From the NCBI GenBank assembly GCA_020851115.1, contig JADZDJ010000158.1:19069-83068 (forward strand): DNA of 64,000 nucleotides, read 5' to 3'. A program made the position numbers and the translations under genes. Origin of the DNA: Pirellulales bacterium. GTDB taxonomy: Bacteria; Planctomycetota; Planctomycetia; Pirellulales; JADZDJ01. The notes under the pieces were generated by a model. It did not search any database. It was not told the DNA's origin and saw only the letters and a list, made by a program, of their open reading frames with translations. This document shows, one piece after another, positions 27,295-38,418 of this stretch. Positions within the stretch are counted from its first letter, which is position 1. Every line of letters starts with the position of its first letter.

Positions 27295-28755
27295 CTATGC
27301 CGCTAGCCGCGGTTTACGTTTTGCAAACGTCCATTCTCCCAGCACCGACAATGCTATGCGGTCTTCCAAATTCGGCCGAAACACCGTGAGTAGCATCAGC
27401 GGCAAGTACCAAGCCATGTGGATGCCGCCGCCGAGTGGATGCCAAAACTGAGTGCCGATCATCACCGCAGCCGAACAGCTCATCAAGGTTCCCAGATTCT
27501 TTTGCGCGGGCCAGATTGCCAGCGTGACGCACATCACCACGAATGCGGCGAGCACGGGAATGCGATAGACCGGATCGTTGTAGGGCAGACCCCAAAAGCC
27601 GTGTAATTGATCTTGCTTAATCCGCGGAAAGATCCAGCCGAACATCTGCCGCAAGTCGGCCATGAACGAGCCGCTTTCTGGATTGAAATAAAGTACAACG
27701 ACCATGATGCCCAGCACCGCCAATACGCCGCCGACAAACCGCCAAATTCCGCGTTGGGCGTAGAAACCGCACCACAGCGGCAACAAAAACACCGCGTAAT
27801 AGGTGGTACCCACCGCGACGCCCATCAAGATGCCCGCCACGAGCGGGCGGCGATACATGACGACCGTCCAAATGAGCAGCGCTGCAGGCAGCACATCGTA
27901 AGCACGGTCGGTAAACATTGCCGTGTAAGGCACGAGTAAGTAGAGGACTGCGGCGGCAATGCCGGTCTTGATATTGTCAAAATGCCGGTAGCCAATCACG
28001 ATCATGCCGACAATGATTGCCAAATGCGAAAGGATGGCAATCGCGTGGGCGGCATACAAGCTGGCTTGGTCGAACGCCGTGGATTCACCCGGCGGAAGGG
28101 TCGTTTGGTCGGAATCGGTCGTGAAAAACAATCGCACAGGAGCGCGCCACAAGCGGATAAACCAAGGATATCCAGGGCCGTATCGCAACAGCGGCTCGTC
28201 GGCCGCCGCCGACTGGCCAGCGCTAGCCGCCGCCTCGGCCTTCTCAGGGGCAGGATCTGCAGCGGCTGGTACTCCCGTGGAATCGGTCTTAGCCAGGTTT
28301 GGGTTTGCGTTTGCCTCGCCGGCAGCCGCCGGGTCAATCACAACCTGCGCAGTCGCGCCGATGCTTCCAGGGCTGGGAGTTTTCTCGGTCAACACGTTGG
28401 CCATCAAAAAGACCAGTAGCGAGACGCCCAGAAATGTCAGTCCCCCGACCGACAAGTTCGGCTCCAGCAACGGCCGGCGGACCATCAATGGATCGAGCAG
28501 CATCCGAACGACGAACAGCCCGCCTACCACAAACAGCCAGATATACCCGGTCTGTTCAAAAGCAGGGATGCCCTTTTCGTGCCCAGAAATGACAAATATC
28601 AATCCAGGCGTGAGCAAAATTAGGCCGATCAGGTCGAGATTTCGCACACTCCAAACACGACTGAACTTGAAATACAGCGTGATAATCAGCAGCGATGCGA
28701 GATAGGCCCATGAGCCGGACTTTACTCGCTCGTAATGAAGAAGTATGTCGTGCAT
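27295..28755 (-). CDS. Polytopic membrane protein, possibly GT87/DUF2029-like
   Basis: A 486-residue protein with about ten hydrophobic helices: AYLASLLIITLYFKF, LIGLILLTPGLIFVISG, FLGVSLLVFLMANVL, AVLYLLVPYTAMFTDRAYDV and others. An Ala/Glu/Pro-rich hydrophilic loop (about residues 130-190) separates the first four helices from the rest. WHPLGGGIHMAWYLPLMLLTVFRPN near the end recalls polyprenol-phosphate-dependent glycosyltransferases of the GT87 type, and a Y-D pair lies in TDRAYDVLPAALL. The assignment is weak. It is a single gene, and the next on the strand (ettA) lies 480 bases upstream. Confidence 0.7.
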   Translation of the reverse strand: MHDILLHYERVKSGSWAYLASLLIITLYFKFSRVWSVRNLDLIGLILLTPGLIFVISGHEKGIPAFEQTGYIWLFVVGGLFVVRMLLDPLMVRRPLLEPNLSVGGLTFLGVSLLVFLMANVLTEKTPSPGSIGATAQVVIDPAAAGEANANPNLAKTDSTGVPAAADPAPEKAEAAASAGQSAAADEPLLRYGPGYPWFIRLWRAPVRLFFTTDSDQTTLPPGESTAFDQASLYAAHAIAILSHLAIIVGMIVIGYRHFDNIKTGIAAAVLYLLVPYTAMFTDRAYDVLPAALLIWTVVMYRRPLVAGILMGVAVGTTYYAVFLLPLWCGFYAQRGIWRFVGGVLAVLGIMVVVLYFNPESGSFMADLRQMFGWIFPRIKQDQLHGFWGLPYNDPVYRIPVLAAFVVMCVTLAIWPAQKNLGTLMSCSAAVMIGTQFWHPLGGGIHMAWYLPLMLLTVFRPNLEDRIALSVLGEWTFAKRKPRLAA

Positions 28756-29234
28756 TACTTAATCGTCAGTCGAAGGGGGCGCATCCTTTCGCCGCTATTG
28801 GTGTTCGAATCGACTTCCCGTCGGGGAATGGGTTCCCGTCCTACAACCGAGCAAACATCCGTTGCACCGTGGTCAAGCCGAAAATGTCGGAACTTGCGTG
28901 AGAATCTGCGTGGGAGGGGACGAATTGATTCGTCCGATTGGCACAGCCAACGACAACATCCCGATATCCAACTAGCCAAGATACGCGGATTCCGGCGATT
29001 TGCAATATGTTGATCATTACCCAAGAAACCCACTGCCGCCCGCATCTCGACGTGCCGGTCACCAATTGCCAAGGCAATTGAGCGATCTCGCCCCCCCTTT
29101 TTTGCATGTTCCCTTGATCTTGGAAGGTATTTGTTGGCACGCCATCGACGTCTTCACGCGCGGAAATGCCGATGGTTTGGTTGGAACGGTTGTCGGCGAC
29201 TTGCAAATCGACTTCACGGTTTACTTCGTCGCGG
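28756..29234. other. Intergenic region
   Basis: In these 479 bases on the left of ettA, no gene, strong repeat or clear terminator was recognised. A short CCCCCCCTTTTTTT run lies near 29091-29104. Confidence 0.35.
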
Positions 29235-30914
<1,680 letters not shown>

Positions 30915-31224
30915 TGCGAGACGGGCTGGAGGTTCAAATTAAGAGGTTAGAGGTTGCAGGTAGTGGGGGCTAGCGACGAAGTTGGCTGCATGGAGCATTC
31001 TTTCTAGCCGCTAACCTCTTGCGAGGGTTGTAACGATCATATCGCCACATTGAGCCGCGCGATAAGGGGTTCCAGAGGCTGACGGCGGCAAGCGACGAAA
31101 AATATCCCATAGTTTGAGTAGCAATTCGCTGGCCGGGGCAGGCTTGGCCAGTTCCAGATTGCACGCGAACGCGCGCCCACGAGCGCACGTCCGCAGGATT
31201 CTTCGTCGATGAGGGGCATATACG
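30915..31224. other. Intergenic region between ettA and the PilZ gene
   Basis: A divergent gap of 310 bases with no recognised gene. It contains a short repeated text, AGAGGTTAGAGGTTGCAGG near 30940-30960, and CTAACCTCT at 31011-31019 as a complementary echo, so a long-range hairpin is possible. Confidence 0.35.
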
Positions 31225-31623
31225 ATGGAGACGATGAATGTCGAGCAGCCGGCTGCGCAGGAGCTGGCCAAACCGTTGCCAGATCGGCTTGTGAAGTTTA
31301 TTCGTCGCGTGATTCGCGGCGAGAAGTTCTATTCTGGCCCAGAGCGGCGAATAAGCCTGCGATATCCGATCACGATGCCGGTGCGCGTCACTCCGCTCGA
31401 CGACCATCAGCAGCCGACGAATGAGCCGTTCTTGGCCGTGACTCGCGATATTTCCGTGACGGGCTTGTGCTTTTATCACACGCATCCGGTGAAGCAAACC
31501 TATCTGCAAATGGAGTTGACAGGCCCTTCGCTCGAACAATGCACGGTGCTGCTTAAGGCGGCGCGCTGCCGGCCGGCCGGACCATTCTACGAGATTGGCG
31601 GCCGATTCTTGGGCGAAGCATAG
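31225..31623 (+). CDS. PilZ-domain protein
   Basis: A 132-residue cytoplasmic protein that probably senses cyclic di-GMP. The two PilZ signatures are present in order: GPERRISLRYPITMPVRV (R-x-x-x-R, about residues 38-56) and VTRDISVTGLCFY (D-x-S-x-x-G, about 74-86). The rest matches a single PilZ barrel (MELTGPSLEQCTVLLKAARC). No enzyme domain is attached. A second ATG three codons in (MNVEQ) may be the real start. It stands alone and diverges from ettA, so its target process is unknown. Confidence 0.85.
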   Translation: METMNVEQPAAQELAKPLPDRLVKFIRRVIRGEKFYSGPERRISLRYPITMPVRVTPLDDHQQPTNEPFLAVTRDISVTGLCFYHTHPVKQTYLQMELTGPSLEQCTVLLKAARCRPAGPFYEIGGRFLGEA

Positions 31624-32750
31624 ACGGACAACCAGACAGGAAAGGTATGTCGTGTCGCTGCTAGCGACCGGCTGTCAGGCCAAGCTGCCTGCAAATCATT
31701 CGCCCAGCATGTCCGCGAGCTTCAGGGGGCATGCCGGCCTCTCTGTTTTGGTTGTCACGGCTGTTTTACCCCTTGTGTTTACGTTACATATACCGATGTA
31801 TGCTACCAGTGATTCGCGAGGTGTCAACTGGCGGAGGTCGCATACTTTGGAACAAGAAGCGAAACCGGGGACCGTTCGCTCTTCCGCAGATTTACCGCGG
31901 AATTCGATGATGGGGTCATGACGCGATTTTCAAATAAATTTTTTGTGGTGGAAATGAAGGATTCGGAAACGTGCGTTTTTCCCAATCGCCACGAAGGTTT
32001 TCGCGGCATTCATTTCCGGTTCATTTCCGGGGGGGTGCGCAAAATACTGGCCGGCGGAAGCAAAATGGATCGGGAATTTACGAGTGTTTTCGAGGTTTGA
32101 GGCGTGGCGAGGGTCGATGGAAAATAAGGGGGTGAATGCTCAATGCTGGTTGTTTTATGCATCGTGCGGGCGTCTATAGGCAACATCATGCAGCGGCGCA
32201 GAGCGGGCATGGAAGCCGTCGAGTGATAAGCCTTGAGCGAACTGCGACACGGCCGGGCGGTGGCCGTGGGTGGAGGTGTGAAGGATCAATTGTCAAAGAT
32301 CGTCGACCGCGACATGCCGTTTAGCACGGCGGGCCGCACCAGCGATAGTGCTGGCCTGTCCATGTTATCGCATGTATAGGTTCCTGTCAAGGGGCGAGGG
32401 ATTGGATATTTGGGATTAGGGCTGCCGGGCGGAGATGGGACCGCAAAAGCACGAAAACACGAACGAAAGCAGAGACCACTTGCCCAGTTCACTCGTGATT
32501 TACCAAGGCCGGTATGCAGGAGGATGATTTCGGGGTTCGATGGCTGGCCTGCGTGGGCCACGGGCCAATCTACCACAGCCAATTTGCTTAGCGCGAAGAT
32601 GTCCAAAATGGCAAGCCTACCCCTGCGCTCAAGTCCAGCAAGGAGTCGCTGGGACCGCTCCGATGCATCGAACCGCTCGATGGCCGTCCAATTGCAATCT
32701 CTGGCGAAAGCGGCTTGGCAAAGGAGGCAACGACAGGTTCGCCACGAATT
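31624..32750. other. Long intergenic region without a recognised gene
   Basis: In these 1127 bases I see no convincing coding frame, only short ones below 120 codons with no family match. The stretch 31900-32100 is AT-richer than its surroundings. A short hairpin CCAGC/GCTGG lies at 32339-32354. The text CACGAAAACACGAACGAAAG at 32449-32468 is of a kind often seen in planctomycete spacers. It may be decayed sequence. Confidence 0.4.
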
Positions 32751-33224
32751 TCACCGCTGACGCCGATGCAGCGTACATGCGTTGTCATCGCAATCCTCGA
32801 CTTTGCCGAAGCGATAGCGACGTCGAGCAATTTGCTGATACATCCATTGCCAGAGCGGCAAACTGCCGGGAATGTGTAAGATCGGGGCCAGCCACCACAA
32901 CCGCCGTAGCCGTCGGGTGAGGTAGCGAATGGCAGCCGCGCCACCGTAGCGAGTGCCGCAGCGATCAACGACATAGATTTGCTCCATCAGCATGTCGTGC
33001 GTCAGATCGGAATATCGCTCATGCACGGCTGGGTCGTGCAGCGAAAGATACGACAGTTTGCCCTGGCAATCCCACCACGCCAGCTTGCGCACTTGTGCCG
33101 TGCAAATGCGGCAGTTGCCATCATAAATGACGACGTCGGAGTCGCGACGTTCCTCGGGCGTCGGCAAACGATCGCATGTCGATGGTGTTTCGCAAACGGC
33201 AGCCATAGTGGAAATCGCGAGCAT
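32751..33224 (-). CDS. DCC-family (DUF393) thiol-disulfide oxidoreductase-like protein
   Basis: A 157-residue protein with the defining motif near the start of its fold, VVIYDGNCRICTAQVRKL (D-G-x-C-x-x-C). Then come YLSLHDPAVHERYSDLT and IYVVDRCGTRYGGAAAIRYL, the usual DCC middle. A hydrophobic segment WWLAPILHIPGSLPLWQWMY and a basic tail close it. Family members are thought to act as thiol-disulfide exchangers, but few are studied. The start may be the ATG at 33224 or the one at 33206. It lies 159 bases after the Gfo/Idh/MocA gene on the same strand, with no clear functional link. Confidence 0.88.
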   Translation of the reverse strand: MLAISTMAAVCETPSTCDRLPTPEERRDSDVVIYDGNCRICTAQVRKLAWWDCQGKLSYLSLHDPAVHERYSDLTHDMLMEQIYVVDRCGTRYGGAAAIRYLTRRLRRLWWLAPILHIPGSLPLWQWMYQQIARRRYRFGKVEDCDDNACTLHRRQR

Positions 33225-33382
33225 CGCACGGTGGAAGTCGCCGCGGAATTATACGCCGCCCCGCGAACCGCGGCGCAATATCGAGCCGCGCCCGTCAGGA
33301 AGCCGTCAAACGGGCGCAGCTCGGATTTGGCAACGTGGATGAGCGGCACGGCTCATTCCAGCAAAACCCGCAAAGCCTGCGA

Positions 33383-34750
33383 TTAGATTACTTTTGTGAT
33401 GCCCGGCATTGGCACTGCGTACATGCCGTCCGCGCCAGGAGTCACGGGTGGCTGGGCCTGGAAGTCGAGCTCCGTTGGCAAATAACTCACCGTGCTCGCC
33501 AGCGCATCGTCCCACGAGAGCACTTGCCCGCTGTAGGTACACATGCGGCCGAGAATGGCGGTCATCGTGCTTTTTGCGCCGTATTCGCCTTCGTTCAGGG
33601 GTGAGCCGGCGCGAATGCTGGCGATCAGATCCGCGTGCTCCTGTTCATAATCACGCTGCCTGCGTCCGCGCGGAAATTGCCAACTCGGCTTCGAGCCATC
33701 GGCAAAGATCTCGTGCCCGCTGATGTCGGCATAGCCTTTCGAACCGTGGGCGTGCTCGGAGATACTGCTCCAGCAGCCCTCGGTTTGTCGGCACTGGCTG
33801 AACATTCGGGTGCCGTCGGCATATTCGAATTCCACGCAGTGATGATCGTAGATTTGACCGTAATCTGGCCCGCGACGGACCTGACTCCCCCCCATGCCGT
33901 TGGCTTTGACAGGGTAGGCGCCCTTGAGCCAATTGATGACGTCCAGGTTGTGAATGTGCTGCTCGACGATATTGTCGCCGCAGAGCCACACGAAATAATA
34001 CCAGTTGCGCAATTGGTATTCCATTTCGGACAGGTCGCGGCCGTATTGTTGCTTTAGCTCCGAGCGGCGATGCACCCACGGCGGGCCGCCGTTCCAATAG
34101 ACGCGGGCGGCAATGATGTCGCCGATCGCGCCATCTTGCAATCGCTTGATGGTTTCGATGTAACCGCCGTGATGACGGCGCTGCAGGCCGACGCCGACGC
34201 CCAGATTCTTCTTCTTCGATTCTTCGACGGCCGCCAGCACGCGCCGGACGCCGGGGGCATCGGTCGCCACGGGCTTTTCCATGAAGACATGTTTATTTGC
34301 GCTCACGGCGGCCTCGAAATGAATCGGTCGAAAACCTGGCGGTGTGGCCAAGATCACCAGATCGCAGTCGGTAGCTAGCGCTTTTTGATAAGCGTCAAGT
34401 CCGACAAAGCGCCGATCCTCTGGAACGTCGATCATCGGGGCAATTTTCCCATTCCGCATCAACTGATCGAGCGACGAATTCAATCGATCGCCAAAGGCGT
34501 CGGCCATCGCAATCAATTTGACCCGTTGATTGGCCTGAAGTGAGTCTTGGATGGCGCCGGTTCCGCGACCCCCGCAGCCCACCAGGGCGATGCGAATGGT
34601 GTCGTCGTTTTCCGCCGCGTGGGCTTGGCGGGCCAGTGAAAACTGAGCGGCCAACCCCACGCCGACGGCGGCAGCGCTGGATGTCTTGAGAAATTCGCGG
34701 CGGTTGGCATTCTTGACAGGCGATGTGCCTGGCATGGATCCTTCGTGCAT
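33383..34750 (-). CDS. Tat-exported Gfo/Idh/MocA-family oxidoreductase
   Basis: A 455-residue NAD(P)-dependent sugar-type dehydrogenase. The N-terminus carries a twin-arginine signal, NRREFLKTSSAAAVGVGLAA (about residues 16-35), ending near QAHA, so it is probably exported folded with its cofactor. The Rossmann fold begins IRIALVGCGGRGTGAI, followed by LVILATPPGFRPIHF and HVFMEKPVATDAPG with the conserved E-K-P lysine. The C-terminal domain has GDNIVEQHIHNLDVINWL, the usual histidine pair. Planctomycetes carry very many such exported copies, of unknown sugar specificity. A SUMF1-like gene precedes it by 69 bases on the same strand. Confidence 0.93.
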   Translation of the reverse strand: MHEGSMPGTSPVKNANRREFLKTSSAAAVGVGLAAQFSLARQAHAAENDDTIRIALVGCGGRGTGAIQDSLQANQRVKLIAMADAFGDRLNSSLDQLMRNGKIAPMIDVPEDRRFVGLDAYQKALATDCDLVILATPPGFRPIHFEAAVSANKHVFMEKPVATDAPGVRRVLAAVEESKKKNLGVGVGLQRRHHGGYIETIKRLQDGAIGDIIAARVYWNGGPPWVHRRSELKQQYGRDLSEMEYQLRNWYYFVWLCGDNIVEQHIHNLDVINWLKGAYPVKANGMGGSQVRRGPDYGQIYDHHCVEFEYADGTRMFSQCRQTEGCWSSISEHAHGSKGYADISGHEIFADGSKPSWQFPRGRRQRDYEQEHADLIASIRAGSPLNEGEYGAKSTMTAILGRMCTYSGQVLSWDDALASTVSYLPTELDFQAQPPVTPGADGMYAVPMPGITKVI

Positions 34751-34819
34751 GGTTAATTACTCCAATGAGAGAATGCGCGGCCGGCGAGCGTGACGATCTC
34801 GCCGGACACGAATTGATGG

Positions 34820-35956
34820 CTATTTTTCGACAACGGCCTCCGGATAAGCAATTCTTGCCCCTTCCCCTTCAGCATCCAGGCCCTCGTCCCAGATTTTCTG
34901 TTTTTCCTCCGCGGTCGGCTCTCGCAAGGGTCGCACGACGCGGAAGCCTACCCACGGCGCATCGGTGTAATACCACACGCTTTGCGGCAATTGTGGATCT
35001 TGCTGCTTCCATTCTTGATCCGAACTGCGTCGAGCGGCGCAGCGCAGCATGGCCGGGTCGTCATCGTCCCAATGTCCACCCCGGGCGACGTGCGGGTACA
35101 TCTTCGACGTGGCCGCAAACGGATTATTACTTACCTTTCCAGCGAATTTCTGATAATAATCGGGATCGTACTGATCGAGCACCCATTCGCAGACATTGCC
35201 GTGCATGTCGTACAAGCCCCAGGGGTTGGGCTTCTTCGCGCCGAGCTTGTGATACTTGCCGTCGGCATTCTCGAAGTACCAGGCATATTCACCCAGTTTC
35301 GCCGGATCGTCGCCGAACGAATACGCGGTTTTCGTACCGGCGCGGCAGGCGTATTCCCACTCGGCCTCGGTCGGCAGCCGATAGTAGCGACCCGTTTTGG
35401 TGCTCAGCCACTTGCAATACATGCGAGCGGCATAATGCGTCATCGCAATCGCGGGCCGTCCGTCTTTGCCCATGTCGAACGACATATCGGTATATGGGGG
35501 CGTCGGATGCGCGATGGCGTCAGCCAGTTTATCATTCGGAGTCGCTGGCTGACTGAGCACTTTGCGGCGGTGCGCGTTCATTTTCATGGTGTATTCTTCG
35601 AACGCGTCCCAGGCGACTTCGTACTTGCCCATCCAAAACGGCTCGACCGCGACTTCATGCTGCGGGCCTTCGTCCGGCTTTCGGCCGGGTTCGCTCTCTG
35701 GGCTACCCATCGTGAACTTGCCGCCAGGAATGGGGAGCATGTCGAATTTAGCCTCTGCGCCGACAACAATTTCCGTGTAGGGCGTCATCTCCTGCTCACT
35801 GGCCGCCGACGAATGGGGAACGGGAACCAGGGGAACCGGTGGTGTTGTCGCAGCGGTAGACGCAGTCTCGGCAACGATGGTGCCGGGTAGCGCAAACAAG
35901 AAAAAGCCGATTGCCAACAGAAAATATTGCGACCGTGAATCTACGTTTGAATTCAT
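34820..35956 (-). CDS. SUMF1/formylglycine-generating-enzyme-like exported protein lacking one catalytic Cys
   Basis: A 378-residue protein with a signal peptide (YFLLAIGFFLFALPGTIVA). The fold is clear from PIPGGKFTMGSPESEPGRKP, EVAWDAFEEY, RLPTEAEWEYACRAGT and GLYDMHGNVCEWVLDQYD. In true formylglycine-generating enzymes two cysteines lie between the R-G-G and the final G-F-R. Here the segment reads VARGGHWDDDDPAMLRCAARR and then GFRVV, so the first, copper-binding Cys position is lost. Sulfatase activation is therefore unlikely, and the protein may be a binding or other enzyme variant. It precedes the Gfo/Idh/MocA gene and diverges from apbE. Confidence 0.88.
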   Translation of the reverse strand: MNSNVDSRSQYFLLAIGFFLFALPGTIVAETASTAATTPPVPLVPVPHSSAASEQEMTPYTEIVVGAEAKFDMLPIPGGKFTMGSPESEPGRKPDEGPQHEVAVEPFWMGKYEVAWDAFEEYTMKMNAHRRKVLSQPATPNDKLADAIAHPTPPYTDMSFDMGKDGRPAIAMTHYAARMYCKWLSTKTGRYYRLPTEAEWEYACRAGTKTAYSFGDDPAKLGEYAWYFENADGKYHKLGAKKPNPWGLYDMHGNVCEWVLDQYDPDYYQKFAGKVSNNPFAATSKMYPHVARGGHWDDDDPAMLRCAARRSSDQEWKQQDPQLPQSVWYYTDAPWVGFRVVRPLREPTAEEKQKIWDEGLDAEGEGARIAYPEAVVEK

Positions 35957-36140
35957 TCAGAAAGGCCTGGTTTGGTGTAAAATTGGAAGGCGATGCTGGT
36001 CACCGCCACTGAGGTTGCCGATTCATCGGATTGATGCCTTACAGCCGCCGATCGATTCGGATTTCCTACCTCTTTGCTGGCGGCAGGGAGCAGCCAGTAT
36101 GGCACACGGTCAAACAATTCACTACCACTCAGCCGTCGCA

Positions 36141-37181
36141 ATGTCCATATTACGCAGGAAATTCATCGCCGCACTCGTGGGATTGGCTTCCATGGCAGGC
36201 GGAGCATTCGCGGCGCCAAATGCGGTGGAAACGCCGACACGCTACTCCTTCTCCGAAGTTCAGATGGGGGCGTCGTGGCGAATTTCATTGTACGCCGACG
36301 ATCAAGACACTGCAAATCGGGCAGCCAGCGCTGTGTTCGCACGGGTGGCCGAGCTCAATGGCATCCTCAGCGACTACGATCCACAGAGCGAATTGAGCCG
36401 ACTCAGTTCGACGGGGGGGATCGGAAAAGCCGTGCCCCTGGGCGAGGATCTCTGGAACGTGCTGTGGCATTCGCAGCAGCTTGCCGCCAACAGCGGCGGA
36501 GCATTTGATGTGACGGTGGGGCCGCTAACCAAGTTATGGCGACGGGCGCGACGACAACAGGAAATGCCGCGGCCCGAGCTGCTCTCTGCCGCTAGAGACG
36601 CCACCGGCTACCGTGCATTGCGACTCGATTCCGATCGGCGAACCGCGGAATTGCAAAAACCAAACATGCGCCTCGATCTGGGCGGCATCGGCATGGGCTA
36701 TGCCGTCGACGAAGCATTGAAAGTGCTCAAGCGAGCGGGGGTCGCTTCGGCAATGATCGACGCCAGCGGCGATATTGGCACGCTGGATGCGCCACCAGGA
36801 AATCGAGGCTGGCGAATTGGCATCGCCCCACTTTCAGGAGACGGGCCTCCGAGCCGATACGTGTCGCTGGCAAACATGGCGCTGACCAATTCCGGCGATG
36901 CGTTTCAGGCCGTCGAACTCGGCGGCCAACGATTTTCGCATATTGTCGATCCGCATACAGGATTGGGACTCGTCAATCGCAGTTCCGTGGTTGTGATCGC
37001 GCCCGATTGCACGACCGCCGACAGCTATGCCACCGCGGTCGCCGTGCTTGGTCCGGCACAAGGAATGAAATTGATCGACGCAACGCCGGGAGCGGAAGCA
37101 TTCGTCGTGCGGCAAGCAGATTCTGGCCAGATCGAGACGAGCGAAAGCACGGGCTTCAAGAAATTTGTGGAGGACGATTGA
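36141..37181 (+). CDS. apbE: FAD:protein FMN transferase ApbE
   Basis: A 346-residue exported enzyme that attaches FMN to threonine in target flavoproteins such as NqrB/C and RnfG/D. The signal peptide is KFIAALVGLASMAGGAFAAP. Family motifs follow in order: LNGILSDYDPQSELSRL, NSGGAFDVTVGPLTKLW, LDLGGIGMGYAVDEAL, ASAMIDASGDIGTL, ALTNSGDAFQ and FSHIVDPHTGLG, the last holding the metal-binding aspartate region. The frame is open back to 35877, but the ATG at 36141 is where the signal begins. No flavoprotein target gene lies nearby. The N-terminus resembles Sec rather than lipoprotein export. Confidence 0.93.
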   Translation: MSILRRKFIAALVGLASMAGGAFAAPNAVETPTRYSFSEVQMGASWRISLYADDQDTANRAASAVFARVAELNGILSDYDPQSELSRLSSTGGIGKAVPLGEDLWNVLWHSQQLAANSGGAFDVTVGPLTKLWRRARRQQEMPRPELLSAARDATGYRALRLDSDRRTAELQKPNMRLDLGGIGMGYAVDEALKVLKRAGVASAMIDASGDIGTLDAPPGNRGWRIGIAPLSGDGPPSRYVSLANMALTNSGDAFQAVELGGQRFSHIVDPHTGLGLVNRSSVVVIAPDCTTADSYATAVAVLGPAQGMKLIDATPGAEAFVVRQADSGQIETSESTGFKKFVEDD

Positions 37182-37527
37182 ATTGACTCGCACTCCGCGG
37201 CGCTTCTCGATGCTGAACCAAGCCATCGCGGAGAGTGGAGCAATGAACCATCGCGGCTGAATCGGAGCATTTTCCAGCAGCAGCGCGGCAATGGATGCCG
37301 TTCAACCGGCGGAGCGGAACGTGGCGACGCTGCGAGAGGGTCACTCGCGGCATGGTCGATTCGATCGCACGAATCGCTATCGAAAAGCGAGGCCATGCCT
37401 CAAAATCGGCTTGACCAGAGTCGCTTGGGGGGATAGGTTTATTTGGATTCGACGCAAACCATCCTGGGCTTTGGCGTTGTGCCGATTTTCAGGCCCGGGG
37501 CAGTCCATCGACCAAAGGAAACCAATC
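37182..37527. other. Intergenic region
   Basis: A spacer of 346 bases with no recognised gene between apbE and the Bax-inhibitor-1 gene. AAAGGAAACC at 37514-37523 is the ribosome site of the next gene. Confidence 0.4.
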
Positions 37528-38250
37528 ATGAGTTACGGTGACAGTCAGTTTTCGGCTGACTCATGGGGAATGACAGCCGAACAGGCCAGCGCCAACGAGC
37601 GCGTTGATTTTATCAAGAAGACGTATTTGCACCTCTTTGGTGCGGTGCTGTTGTTCTGCGGTTTGGAAGTGGTGTATTTCCAAACCGGAATCGCGGAAAA
37701 CCTCTTTTCGATGCTCTTTAGCAATGGTCGAGTAACCTGGCTGGTGGTGTTGGCTGCCTTTATGGCGATTGGCTGGCTCGCCGACTATTGGGCAAAATCG
37801 TCCACTTCGGTTGCGATGCAATACGCAGGATTGGGATTATCCGTGGCGGCATGGTCCGTGATGTTCGCTCCGCTCCTGCTATTGGCGGATCAATTTGGCA
37901 ACGATGTTATTCCGACGGCCGGCGTGATTACTTTATTGGCGTTTGGCGGGCTGACGGCAGCAGTGTTCATCACGGGGCACGACTTTTCGTTCCTTCGCGT
38001 GGGTTTGATGTTCGGCGGCTTTGCCGCAATGGCGGCGATTGCTTGCGCCATGCTGTTTGGGTTTCAATTGGGCAATCTATTTGTCATTGCCATGATCGTG
38101 CTGTCGTGCGGCTATATTTTGTATGACACATCCAATGTGCTGCACTATTACCGCATCGGTCAGCACGTCGCCGCAGCGCTGGCGTTATTTGCGTCGCTGG
38201 CCCTGCTGTTCTGGTATATCCTGCAATTGGTGATGTCATCGCGTCGGTAA
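37528..38250 (+). CDS. Bax inhibitor-1/YccA family membrane protein
   Basis: A 240-residue protein with seven membrane segments after a 30-residue hydrophilic N-terminus that includes ANERVDFIKKTYLHLFGAVL, typical of the family. Later segments include GVITLLAFGGLTAAVFITGHDFSFL and IVLSCGYILYDTSNVLHYY, where the conserved Y-D-T region and the C-terminal aspartate lie. The family contains calcium-leak channels and the FtsH regulator YccA; which applies here is not evident. The ATG at 37528 follows AAGGAAACC, while the frame is open further upstream. Confidence 0.92.
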   Translation: MSYGDSQFSADSWGMTAEQASANERVDFIKKTYLHLFGAVLLFCGLEVVYFQTGIAENLFSMLFSNGRVTWLVVLAAFMAIGWLADYWAKSSTSVAMQYAGLGLSVAAWSVMFAPLLLLADQFGNDVIPTAGVITLLAFGGLTAAVFITGHDFSFLRVGLMFGGFAAMAAIACAMLFGFQLGNLFVIAMIVLSCGYILYDTSNVLHYYRIGQHVAAALALFASLALLFWYILQLVMSSRR

Positions 38251-38418
38251 TGTCCGTTGGGCGGTGACCAGTAATCGCGCGACTGACGCATCGAATGCTT
38301 GACGCCAGAGCTTGAATTCGATGGTGCTGCGCGTCCTTGATCGAATCGCAATCCTTGCTATCGCGCGTCGCCGCTGCGCTGGAAAATCTCGGAAGAGTGC
38401 CAATCAGTCGTAGCAGTC

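Noticed and set aside
31918..32100. A 60-codon frame in the long gap after the PilZ gene.
   Set aside because: There is no ribosome site, no family resemblance, and it lies in AT-richer, probably decayed sequence.
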